A stretch of 64,000 bases of DNA, taken from Pocillopora verrucosa (lineage: Eukaryota > Cnidaria > Anthozoa > Scleractinia > Pocilloporidae). The position numbers and the translations under genes are program-made. Below the pieces are notes generated by a model. The model had not been told where the DNA came from. It did not search any database and worked only from the letters and a program-made list of their open reading frames with translations. Of the stretch, positions 24,870 through 36,867 are shown in pieces; positions within the stretch are counted from its first letter, which is position 1; the number at the start of each line of letters is the position of its first letter. The stretch lies in NCBI RefSeq assembly GCF_036669915.1, contig NC_089313.1, forward strand, positions 13,967,940-14,031,939, written 5' to 3'.

Positions 24870-25553
24870 TTGATTGTTACGTTTGTATCTCGCGCAACTT
24901 TACCTGTTCTTTCATTTGATTGTTACGTTTGTATCCCGCGCAACTTAAGCTGTCCTATGATTTAATTGTTACGTTTTTATCTCGCATAAATTTAGCTGTC
25001 CTTTCATTTCATTGTTACGTTTATATCTCGCGCAACTTTACCTGTTCTTTCATTTGATTGTTACGTTTGTATCCCGCGCAACTTAAGCTGTCCTATGATT
25101 TAATTGTTACGTTTTTATCTCGCGTAAATTTAGCTGTCCTTTCATTTCATTGTTACGTTTATCTCTCGCGCAACTTTACCTGTTCTTTCATTTGATTGTT
25201 ACGTTTGTATCCCGCGCAACTTAAGCTGTCCTATGATTTAATTGTTACGTTTATATCTCGCGTAAATTTAGCTGTCCTTTCATTTCATTGTTACGTTTAT
25301 ATCTCGCGCAACTTTACCTGTTCTTTCATTTGATTGTTACGTTTGTATCCCGCGCAACTTAAGCTGTCCTATGATTTAATTGTTACGTTTGTATCTCGCA
25401 TAAATTTAGCTGTCCTTTCATTTCATTGTTACGTTTATATCTCGCGCAACTTTACCTGTTCTTTCATTTGATTGTTACGTTTGTATCCCGCGCAACTTAA
25501 GCTGTCCTATGATTTAATTGTTACGTTTGTATCTCGCGCAACCTAAGCTGTCC
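24870..25553. repeat. 138-bp higher-order repeat (3 x 46 bp)
   Basis: The phrase TACCTGTTCTTTCATTTGAT starts at 24901, 25039, 25177, 25315 and 25453, exactly 138 bp apart. Each 138-bp period holds three distinct 46-bp monomers (CGCAACTTTACC, CGCAACTTAAGC and ATAAATTTAGC or GTAAATTTAGC types). Copies differ by only a few substitutions. Confidence 0.9.
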
Positions 25554-26135
25554 TTTCATTGCTACTTTTATAAATTTCATTGCTCCTTTTTTTATTGTAA
25601 CGTTTGTATCATGCGCAACTTTAGGTGTGCTTTCATTAGATTGTTACTTTTGTATCTCGGGAAGCTTTAGATGTCCTTGCATTTGATTGTTACGTTTGTG
25701 TCTCGTGCAGCTTTAGCTGTGCTTCAATTTGATTATTAAGTTTGTATCTCGCACAGCTTTAGCTGTCCTATGATTTAACTGTTACGTTTGTATCTCGCGC
25801 AACTTTAGCTGTGCGTTCATTTTATTATTGATTATGTTGCGTTTGTAACAATTTAACTGTACTCTCACTTTGACCATTACGTTTGTATATCGCGCAACTT
25901 TAACGTTCTTTTCATTTTAATTCCTCCGTTCGTCTCTTGCCTAACTACAGCTGTTCTTTTATTTGACTGTTACCTTTTCATCTCGAGCAACTTTGGCTCT
26001 TCTGTCATGTGATCGTTTCGCTTTTTTCTCGCGCAACTTCGGCTGTTCTTCTCCTTTTGTTGTTTCGTTTTTATCCCGCATTTCTTCAGTTTTCCTTTCG
26101 TTTGATTGTTATGTTTTTATCCCATGCATTTATAG

Positions 26136-27512
26136 TTCGGTGTATGTAGATTTTACGGATATAGAGATAAAATGCTTAAAAGCTTGTGTCTCCTGAAAAG
26201 AGATGTCCCAAAGAAGTGGTTCCTTTGTAAACCTATTTCTTCAATCTCCATATCTTCCCATGGAAAATACTTTTAATTCCATAAATCAACATTTCCAGCC
26301 CCCTTCGTTTTTTTAAGTAAATCATTAGATAATGCAGTTCAAGATTTTTCACCGGCTCAGCCATCATGGGTTATGAGCAATTATATCATGCGCGCGCATG
26401 AAAACGAGTTAAACCGGATTGTGACATTCCGTTTGTTCTTACAAACTAAAGTTGGGAAGATTTATCGATAATTTGGGGCGTGTTTAACAGATCAATCATT
26501 CCACTCGCACTTGCTGGGTATGGGATGATTATCGCTAACGAGGCCCATATAATTTATCGTCCCATATCCAGCGCGCGTTGATGGAATAATTGTTAATATA
26601 CAACAAACTTGCCATAATTGAGTTTCTCTAAGCAGATGTCGATCATTAACAGTAAAAGTGTTTTTTTAAAGATAACTGATAGGTATGTATGTATTCAAAG
26701 TTTTTTTTTTTCATTCGAACAGCCTTAAGCATCGAAGGAAGACATAATCATCATTAAGATATCAATGAGAATAAAATAAAACAGGTTGGTTATTTAGTTT
26801 TTGTTCCTACGTCTATTTACGACACGGAGGTAGCTTTTAGCGCTTCAAAGGTGATCTACTTGTAACAATTTTAAAAACCTGGATTCGAATAACGTCTGCA
26901 ATTTAAAACTAGTCAAAAAGTCAAAAATGGATGAAAAATAAAAATAAAGAAATGAATCTTTTTTTTTTCTTTGTTTTTTTTCTTCAATCACTCTGGGACA
27001 GATCGTTGTCTTCTCTAGTTCACAGATCTGTTGGTTTGATCGATTAATGCTACCATTTTGTTTCCGTTGATAGTAAAAACTGATCAGTGTTGGTTATGTT
27101 ATAAACATCGTTTTATCTCGAAAATTTCCATAGCAATTGTTTTATTTTACAAATACTGATGCAATTCAAAGGTTAGCTACCAGCAAGAGGGATCTATCCC
27201 TACCGATAGACAAACTGTTTTAAGGCCTGTAATATTTACCGAAATAACAGTTCCTTTTACTACTGCTTTTCAATCAAAATATCAAAATTGTTATACACAA
27301 TATAATGATCCTTATTCAGTTCCTCATCTAGACAATAATCCTATTGGTTACCTATCAAGTTTTTTACTCCAGGATAGCTGTGCATGCATTCACAAGGTAT
27401 TTTAACTTTTTCTTTCAGCAAAAAGAATAAAATGATTCTAAAGGAAAAGAAGAAGGGAAAGAAAAACAAGATAACTTCTGACAAGGTTAGTTGCTCAATT
27501 CTTTACAAGTAA
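26136..27512. other. Gene-free AT-rich stretch
   Basis: No exon or family recognised; several poly-T/poly-A runs. Confidence 0.5.
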
Positions 27513-27730
27513 TTAACCCTTTAACTCCCATGAGTGATCAAGACAGAATTTCTCCTGACAATACCAGTGCAATATCAAGCAGCCAAGTGATGAGAATAAA
27601 GAAAAATGCCAAAAAAACTAAAAAAACGTTTTTATTTGATCCAATACCAAATTCTCCAAACTAACATCATGACAATTGTATGGCAGACAGTAAGGAGAAT
27701 TACTATTAAGATCTGGGAGTGAAAGGGTAA
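27513..27730. mobile_element. MITE-like element with 17-18 bp terminal inverted repeats
   Basis: Left end TTAACCCTTTAACTCCCA (27513-27530) and right end TGGGAGTGAAAGGGTAA (27714-27730) are imperfect inverted repeats. They bound an AT-rich 218-bp body with no coding potential. The TTAA at the left edge could be a target-site remnant. Typical of short non-autonomous DNA transposons. Confidence 0.6.
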
Positions 27731-30700
27731 AGTATGTGTGGTCTGCACTGAAAGTTTTAAGCTGGATTTAATGTGCGCTGCGTTACAATAGAAGCCAGAC
27801 TCGAAATTGGACGAAAACTTCAAACGAAGAAATTGTTTTGATTTCCTGTAGATTTGATTTTTTGATCTCTTTGTAAATGAGGTGACTTTTAATAGTTTAC
27901 AACACTGTTGGTTTGATGATTAAATACTTCCATTGCATTTCTTAAAGACAAATGAACACATATCTTAGCATTATCGTCCATGTTAGGACCATCTAGCTAT
28001 CCGAGCAATAAATTTTCTTTGAATTTTCTAAAACATATGCAGATATGCAAAATAATTTAGCTATTTTAGTTATCAAAAGATCTATGGGCCTAGTCGTCAG
28101 CTTCTGAGGAAAAAAACGTTTTCTTAACTTAATATTTAGGTCTTTGATAAGTTAAAAACTCATATTCAAGATGACAACTTTTTTTTATCTAAATTAACAA
28201 ACTTGGAGAGTAATTGTGAAATATAATTCAATATGCTAAAAAAGTTCTCAACTTCAGTTTTTTATATCCTTCTTTTGTTTATATACGAGAAATTCAATTG
28301 TCTTATATTCTTTTCAAAATCAGAAATCTTTTAATCACTTCAATAACATTTGGAGCCTAGTGGTTAGAGATCTTCGCGCTTGAGGCTGATTCCAACTTCA
28401 TTATGCTCAAAATAAAAATTGAAATTAAAAAAAATTTAGACATCTGAATTTTTTTCTGAAAAACGTTTTTTTTTCAAACATTTAAATATTGAACCTTGGA
28501 GCCCATTAAGTAAGTGTTCAATCTCTTGAGGTTTACTTCAAATATTTTGCTCCCAAAATGCATAACCTTAGAGTTCATTTTTTTTTAATTACAGATAAGT
28601 TTTAAATTAATGTTCTGCAAATAACTAATAGTCTTGTCAAGTATTGTGGCTGAAACCAGAGAGAGCGTTTGTTCCAAAACAATCGACGAATCTACTTGCA
28701 CACAAATCGGTTTGGAAATTCATTGTAAATTTTAGATAAGTTACTCCTGTGTTTTTTTTTTCTATTTTGCACTGTTTGTCCATTTGTCAGCACTATAGCA
28801 AGTTTTAGGATCCTTGATTTTGAAAGAATCATGAAAAAGTTATAGTTCAGGAAAATCTGTTTTGATAAGCAAGTTGAAAGGAAATCGTTGTGATTCGTTT
28901 TGTTGGAAGTAATTATCCGCCAAAGCACAGAAACTGTCAACTGAGTCCTGTCACCTCAATCCAACTCTGTGGAAACAAATGAAATCTCCGGCTAGTTTTA
29001 AATAAGAAGAAAACATTAATTAATTAAAATATATTGACCGGAAACGATTTTTTTTTAGAGGAGTAGACATTTGATTTTCTGTTAAGGACTATTCCAAAAT
29101 TTCGCAGCTTGAATGTTAAAACGAACAGATTTCAAAAATTCAAAGGTTATTAACGGGAAAAAAAAAATGTTGTCACAAGAATAGTTTGCAGCTTTTCACT
29201 CTTTGAAAACGTCGCTCTGGGAGTTGTTTCTATTGTCATTCAAATATTTCCAAATTTCGCTCACTTGGTTCTATAGTTGCGCCCAGGTCTTATAAACATT
29301 TTTCTGCGCGAACAGAATATTACAAAATATTCTCCTTTTTCCGCTCCGTGTTGCACAAGAGCAGAGACTTTCGCCACCTAGAATGGTCTAGAATATAGAT
29401 AAATAAATATTTACAAACTTATGCTCATTACACCTCGAATTAAAGAGAATATTTATCAGTAATAGCGTTGAATTTCCCATAAAATCCAGGTTTATTTTCT
29501 TCTTTGGCTTAGTCAGCCATCGCTTACGAAAAAGGTGCAAAATGTCTTTCAGTTGTTGATTCATCGCTTATTTTCTTTTCCTTGCAGAACGAAAGTTGAA
29601 AATCTCTGATGTCTCAAGCAGGAATCGAACAAGAAAAACAATCTTTGTGAAAGACAAGATTTATTCAAAGGTTCAAGACAGGGCGAAAGAATGAGGATTT
29701 ATTTGACAAAGTCGAAAACTTGAACTCCAACGCACGCAATTTTTTTTCGTAATTTTGTTTGTTATACTAAGAGCTGTTTAAAAGGTTTCAATTTTCCCGC
29801 CAAAAAACTTAGAAAAAATACAGGCGCCCAAAATACGCATGCGCCGTTTTTTTTTTTTTTGCAAGTATGTTTCAGACTTTCTATCTTATTGAATGGAAGT
29901 CAATAAACTCAAGAATATTTCTTATGTGATATTTATTTTCTTGCTTAACTAACAGTACAAGTTTTTAAATTCTTTTATTACTTAAGTAAATTTCCATTAA
30001 ATTCTCAAAAAGGTATCAAGAAAATTTTTTTAAAAAAATATATACTAAGACTTTTGGCGGGAAAATTTGGTAGAATTTGCACAGAGTTTCCCCTAACAAC
30101 TTTTCTGAAAAAATTTTAACAAAGCTTCTCTTTAAATTTCCCGCCAAAAATTACTTAAACATCATCTCATGCGATAAATAAACGCAACAAAGATTTGATT
30201 TTTCGTTTAAATTTTGCATTGACTGTGCCTATTCCTCTGAAAATATTTTGTCTCTAGCACAAGATGATGTTTACGACGTTTAAACGGAAAAGCACCATGG
30301 CAATGTATGGCTTTGCCAGTCAGAATTTAATTTCGAAATTGAACTGTGTTCATGTTTGTTTTTGTATCTAATTGCTTTTTAACCCAGTAACTTGCCATGA
30401 TGCTTTTTCAGTAGAAGATCTTTAACAAGCAGCCAGTATTCGAATGTAACACAGGATATACATTAAAAATCCCCGAGAAGAAGCAAAAGTTGACACAATT
30501 TGCAATGCAAAATAGAGCTATGAATTGTAACGACAAAATTTTTATTTTATTCTTGAGCACAAGAACTGTTTTACGCTGAATTAGCTGAAAAAAATTATAT
30601 TTTTGAAACTCATCTGAATTTTAAAAATTTGTAGTAGGAATGTACTCTTTGAACTACATTTAAGCTCTTGGACCCGAGAAATTTCGCAACAAGATCTAAG

Positions 30701-31993
30701 TGTAAACGTAATTCCCGAAGCTAATTGAAAAAAAAATAGCGTCTATTGACGGAGCACACAGTTTTAATTTGATTTCAGCTACAAGAGCTGCGACATTTCA
30801 CAATTAGGCTCCAAGTTTTTTTTATTAATTTCAGTCAAAAGAAAAAAAAAGGAGATAATTTATGTGAATTATCAAAGCAATTGCGTTTCATTTTGTTTTT
30901 GTCGGAAAGGCTCATAGATCAATCAATCAAAGTCTGCCTTCTGAATTGAATGAATAAAAAATTTGCTTTTCTTCTCATAGGAACGATATCTCAATATGAA
31001 TTCAAAAATTAATTTCAAATCAAAAGCACAAATTTATGAAAATTCTCTTCTTTGTATTCCTGTGTTACACCAAATTCCGAAATGACAGCACAAAAGATCT
31101 TCCTCCACATAACTATTAAATAAACAGATAACTATACACTTTAAAACCAAATGCCTGGTTGTAGGAAACGAAAGATTTGCAAAGTAAAGTCAAACATATC
31201 TTACAAGTTTCGAAGTTTCGAAGTTTCGAAGATAGGAACATGCATTTCATAAACCAGTAAAACTACACTTACTAAAGTATTACGAATTGGACTTCTCGAG
31301 ATTTGATTTAGTCTATTTGCATTTAATTTAGCTTTGCATATTTTTGTAAAATTAACGAGTTTTCTTTACAAATATCGAAGCACTATAATCGGATAAGTAT
31401 GAATGTCCGTATTCAAATTTCGTATACGTCGTCGATAATATAAGAAAATCAGATGTGAAAATCTAATTGAAAAAAGAACTGCTAAAATGAATTTTAAGAG
31501 AGAGAGTTGGACTATCGCTCGATATCGAGTCTACTGTATATGTGTTTCTGTCTACATACAGAAACTACTCATTTCTCGCAGAGGAGGTCGTGCATTTCCA
31601 AGAAACGCTTATTTTTAGAAATAATTTAAAGCAAGGAGCAACCAACTGACGATGAAATTGTTCACCTGATATTGCATGTTTTTAACTAATTATTTATTTT
31701 GAACGCATTTTCCATGGTTCGTTAGAAATTTTCATCGTAACGACCTAATGATGATTAATGTTTGACGACTGTTATTGAATGAAATAACTGCGCGTCTTCG
31801 ATGCTGTTTGTCTGATTTGTTGGAAATTTTTCACGATTCGGGAAAAAAAATCACCTCCAAACATGAAAAGGTTCTATATCTTTCTTCGCGACTGAGTAAA
31901 AGGATGCCATTTAAACTGGTTTATGAAATCATAATTTTCTTTCCTGGAGCACTCGTAACCAGGCATTAAAGTTTTAAAGGTATAGTATATTAA
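27731..31993. other. Gene-free AT-rich stretch with CCCGCC-motif inverted repeats
   Basis: No exon recognised. TTTTCCCGCCAAAA at 29792-29805 is repeated in inverted form at 30052-30065, and TTTCCCGCCAAAAA recurs at about 30137. These could be the ends of a small inverted-repeat element or clustered E2F-like sites. Confidence 0.4.
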
Positions 31994-32136
31994 GACAAGA
32001 GGACATTGATATATATTTTGCAAAACAAAAAAATAATGATAAGTAAACAAATCTATCAAGACCAAAACAATATAAAATAACTTGAATGATCTAGAACTCT
32101 GGTCCTAAAGTTGAAACTAATCAATGTCCTCTTGTC
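31994..32136. mobile_element. Candidate 143-bp MITE with 17-bp perfect terminal inverted repeats
   Basis: GACAAGAGGACATTGAT (31994-32010) is exactly the reverse complement of ATCAATGTCCTCTTGTC (32120-32136). The interior is A-rich and non-coding. No clear target-site duplication was seen. Confidence 0.5.
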
Positions 32137-35100
32137 AACTGAGCCTACCTCATTTGATGACACAAAGTAATAAATCATTTTAAGGTGGCACCGTTTTGGT
32201 AATTAATTTGACTTGACTGAGTAATGCCTTTTTATTCGTTAATCCAATTCGTGTGGGGAACGAAACGTCAATATTTCCTCAAGTTTCTTATTCCCTTTTG
32301 TGCAAAAGGGAAGATTGAGGAAGCTAATAAAATTTTTCCTTTAACAGAGAAAACAGTCAACCGTTAAGTGTAATCATCGAAATAGTCGTGCTATCAAAAA
32401 TCGCTAAGGAATGTTGTCGGAAGTCATTGTCAAGAATCAAGTTCCTCGACTGGTTCGTGAAAGTGATTGGTCAGTTTTTCCTCGATGTTATTGGCTTAAA
32501 AGCTCAAGTAGCGTTGTTCAAGTTGTCATTAGTCAGCTTCGATTGATCAGTTAAAAAGGCCTTTCTATTGGTTCTGTTAATTTAGTGAAGAACTCGTTTG
32601 TAAGGTAATAGAATAATAGAAGTCTGTTGTAAGTCAGTAAACCAGCTTTACATGTCAGTCTTGTATTGTAAAATATTCAACATCGAGAGGATGAAATGAA
32701 AAGTGTGGTTGAAGGTCGATCGTGAAAATTTAAGGCTGATTTAAGGTAAATCAAGATTTGAATTTTTCAATTTCATTTGATCTTTTTCTGAGGTATATTG
32801 TAACAGTGCCACATTAAAAAATATCACACTTCGCAACATCAACTGAGAAATAGCTGTGATACCCGCTGTTATGCAGACAAAAATGAGCGATCGCTCCTGC
32901 GAAATAGACAATTATAGTTTGATTCTCTCTCGTCAAGTTTGTATCAGCGTCCGTTGGCTGATCATTTTGCGAAGGCGATACCAAAAAGTTTTTAATTACA
33001 TCAAATTAGATTTTCACTCCATTTTGAACTAGGAGTAGAGAAAGAAAAAATAAACAAAGCATACGATCGCTCAGTCTGTAGAACAGTGTGAACCATTGCA
33101 AATTAGGCCAAAAATGGTGACTAGATGAAAACTAATTACTTTCCAATGCAAGGGATTATTTCCAATTCCACGCACAAAATCAGACAAGTGACGAAGAGTA
33201 AAACAAGACACTATAGTAGCCACCATTTTTGATACTGTTACTAAATAATTTTAAAGTTCTTATCTTTGCGGTGTTCTTTATAAATACTGTGATTCCTATG
33301 TGCTCCCTTGATCAGATTCTTCATCCTTCCATTCTTTCGACGACAATATTCCGTTCCTAAAAACACAATTTATCAACATGATCAGAGACTGCACAATGTT
33401 TTAAATCTGCAGGAAGATTGCATAAACTCTACGCACAACGAAATACAATCTAGAACAGTTTTTAGATAAATACATTTTGACGTTTCTTTCTTTTGTAAAA
33501 TTCTATGGGAGGGGATTTGGTAATTACATACAAGACTTTAAAACTAGCCACGTGGCCGCGTTCAATTTCAGAATGACGTCCTCAATAAATTCAACACATA
33601 TAGAAAGTTTCTTTTGGCGTTAGACCAAAGGTAGTTATCAATTTCTTCTTCAGCAGCAAAAATAGACACCCTAAATACTCAAACCGAAGTTCGAGTTGAT
33701 GAGCTACCCTCAAAGAATGCCTAACACGTGCAGTCTCGTTAAACTATGATTCTGCGACTCGTTCAACTCATGCACTCCTTGTTCAAGATTTGAAAGCAGT
33801 ATTCTCCAAAGGAATGCTTACCTTCTGTTGTGGTGAGATACGAGTGCTTTCCGTTGCTCTTGTTTACAATTCGAGTGTCTTCTTTCTTCTAGAATGCAAC
33901 TTTTTCTCCAGCATAAGAGACAGCACGTCTTCACTCTCTGGCGGACACCACAGTTTGCAGAAAATTCTACAATATCTCATGAATATGGATAAAAAAAACT
34001 TCACCCAATTACAATAGTCGGTTGTACGTCACAGATTTTGGTCGAAGTTATATTTGCACGCCCAGCTAGCTAATTAAGGATTGAGGAGAAAGGAAGCTAT
34101 TGTCTGTGATGAATTGGCATATGAATAGAAAAAAAATACTCAGTAATTACATTGTGGAGAATATTCTTCAACTAGAAGGGTATTTTAAAACCGAAAAAGG
34201 ATTAAATAGACCCTTCCGCAAGGATTGTGCGACTCAAGCGGTCGTCTGTTGCTAAATAACTTTTGATAAAATTAAATACTGTAGATTCCAATATGAGAAA
34301 GCCATATTTCGACCTGGGACGGGGATTAAAAAAACCAAAATGAAGAGGAAACTTTCTTATTCTCTAATGAAGGAGCGTACAGATAAAGAAAGAGCACAAA
34401 AACCAAGATAACGCGCTGTTATTTGGCCTTCTAAGTTCAGAAGAATGCAATGGACGCATTTTTTATCCTTTTTGGAAGCAAAGATTGAGATAATGCAGAA
34501 AGAATCAAACACAGACTTAATTCACTATGAAAGGAAAGTCAAAATAATGCAAAGTAAAGAGAACGCGGTATGATTCCCTCAATTCTTTACACCCCAAAAT
34601 TAACATGCAAATTCTCCACACTCTCTTTATATTTTCTCCAGTACTGTCAAAGAGAATTTGTCTGACAATCAGGAGCTTCTTCGGTTGGTGATCATTTACT
34701 TTATTCTCGTTACCTTTACATTTGAAACAAGGCTAATATATACTGTAAGGAGGAAGTAGAAGTCAATCACCTTAAGGGTTTAAAGGGTTATTGAGCGCGT
34801 AATGAACAGAGGGTTCTGTCTCCGATGTAGGGAGAGCTCAGAGTGAGCATTTTCATCAGTCGTTTTGGTTTCTTATGACCAGCCTTATAGCCCATGCCAT
34901 GTAGAAACAATGGTCCCAAGGATAGAAATTAACAGTGGTAAAAAAAAAAAAAAGGCTACCAGACATCAGAAGATTATTCGAAATTCTAAATACCCTGAGA
35001 AAGAACGCGCCGATACTTTGAAATGAATTGGACATTTTTATTATTTCTTTCTTGGAGGGAAAGTACATTCATTTGGGCTGAGTTATTTTGTAAAATCGAC

Positions 35101-36867
35101 CTTTTCACACCGTAGAAAGCCATCATTCGGAAAGAAGAGCAGAATTTCCCTCTTATGCTATTTCTCATATATAACAGGCAGAAAGTAAAAAAACAAAAAC
35201 AAAAAATGACGAAGAAAAAAAAAAAGAAAAAAAAACGTTTGGCCATGCTAGGGTACAAAAACAAATATCTCAATTCCGCTGTTCGTCGCTCCAGTTTCCT
35301 TTATTTAAATCTTTTTTCCTTCATCTCTTTCCGTTCTCTCCCTAACTTTCTCTGCTCTTTTTGTAGAAATCTCATTCTACACCCATGCGTGGTTCTTCTG
35401 GGGGCAATTGTCAGCATAGGGGGCTTTTGATGGCGTGCAGGGAACTGTAATAATAGAGAAAAAGGTAATGAGAATTACAGAAAGAAATCTTTCACTTGCT
35501 TTTAGGAGAACATCATCAGACAGGTTATTAGAATGTGAACAAGAGTCATAAGGGATGGCGAAGATAATAAATGGGAGAATGCAAATGGTGCCACCAGTTT
35601 TTGATGAGCACTGAGTGGTTAAGGCTCAGATGTTGCCAGGCAGCAAAGCGTCTCCCTAGCAACGAAATAACCTCGCTTTTACGGAGTGACCGCACTTGTT
35701 AGTGATTGGATGCCGATAAAAAGCGGAAAACAGCTCAGAAATGATCCAGAATATTCGTCGCAGAATTGTTTCTTATTAAACCAGTGTTAATTTACTGTCT
35801 TTATCACTATAAATAATTTATATAGCGTCGGATGAATAATAAAAACTAAAGCGAAGGTTAATCAAACTTGTATTAATTTGACAGTTTGCGAGCTGACGGA
35901 AATAAAAAATTCAGTGAAAAATGGGTTATTTTCTTTTAAGTCCTTCAAACAAGGAATCTCAAGAAATCAAATCTAGATTATACTTCGCTGAAACGCGCAC
36001 CACTTTTTACATGTTTACAATTTAGTGGGTTTATCAAGCTGCGTTCATAAACGAGCTCAAACTGGAATTCAAATTAATTTTTCTCAAAATAAAGTAACAT
36101 GTGAAGTGTTTCACAGTTTGGAAAAGAAGTATGCGCATGAATTAATTACTGCAGTGATTGCCGTAAAGTGTAGAGTTTCACAAAAACGAAGGGGATGCTT
36201 ATTACTCCGATCATTTCCGTTTTTTAGCCGGGTATTTGTTATTTGTTAGCCTATATATACACCGTTGCAGTGTATGTGGTTTTCTCAGGTAATTGAGCCA
36301 AATTGAAAACATAGCCCGAAAAAGCAACTTCATAATAAGAGGCAGCACGGCTGAAAGAAATGAGGAGCGTTAAAACAGATAATTAGGTTCACATTCTTCG
36401 AGGATAGCATTGCGATCGCCACATCAACGTACAGTGTGTCTCGCCAGAAACGCCAATCGCTGAGGAGATATTGTGAGAAGTGTTAACTCTGAGGGCGGCG
36501 CTTCGAAGCCTTTTAATTGTAGTTTAAATCGAACAGAAAAGGCCATGAATTTAATGTAGAAACAGTTCACCTGTTCGAAAGACAAATACTACGATATGTG
36601 CATATGGATTTACTCTAAATACACATTGATTTCACGGTTTGTCCATCTGCTCTTACGTTAAAAAACCTAGAGTAAAGCCTTCGTCAAGATTCTTTATCTG
36701 GCTGGAGAAGGCCGGAATTTCATTCGGTTAAAAACAAAAGATGTACGCTACGTATGTTATCAGTTGGAAATGGAATTTAAGATGAGATACGGCGAATTCT
36801 CGCGCCAATCAGTTAACTTTTTGGCTTTGTACCTCTCATCTGATGATTTAGCAGCATTATATTGACG
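32137..36867. other. Gene-free stretch upstream of the glutamate receptor
   Basis: AT-rich; only short open frames, one of them a poly-Lys artefact of an A-run near 35200. No exon or RNA gene recognised. Promoter of the downstream receptor not identified. Confidence 0.45.

Larger units (their letters stand above)
21466..26135. repeat. 46-bp minisatellite array, about 4.6 kb
   Basis: Tandem units of 46 bp whose core is GTTTGTATCTCGCGCAA followed by ATTTAACTGTTCTTTCATTTGATTG-like sequence. Units are diverged at both ends of the array and nearly identical around 24.8-25.55 kb. The array is interrupted by two related non-repeat segments (21977-22260, 23163-23439). Open frames across it repeat phrases such as ISRKFNC and are artefacts of the repeat. 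No spacer/repeat arrangement of the CRISPR kind. Confidence 0.9.

Noticed and set aside
21466..26135. CRISPR-like array
   Set aside because: The units are contiguous 46-bp tandem repeats without unique spacers, in an animal genome.
35155..35430. 91-codon Lys-rich frame
   Set aside because: Driven by a poly-A tract; its mirror appears on the minus strand as poly-Phe.
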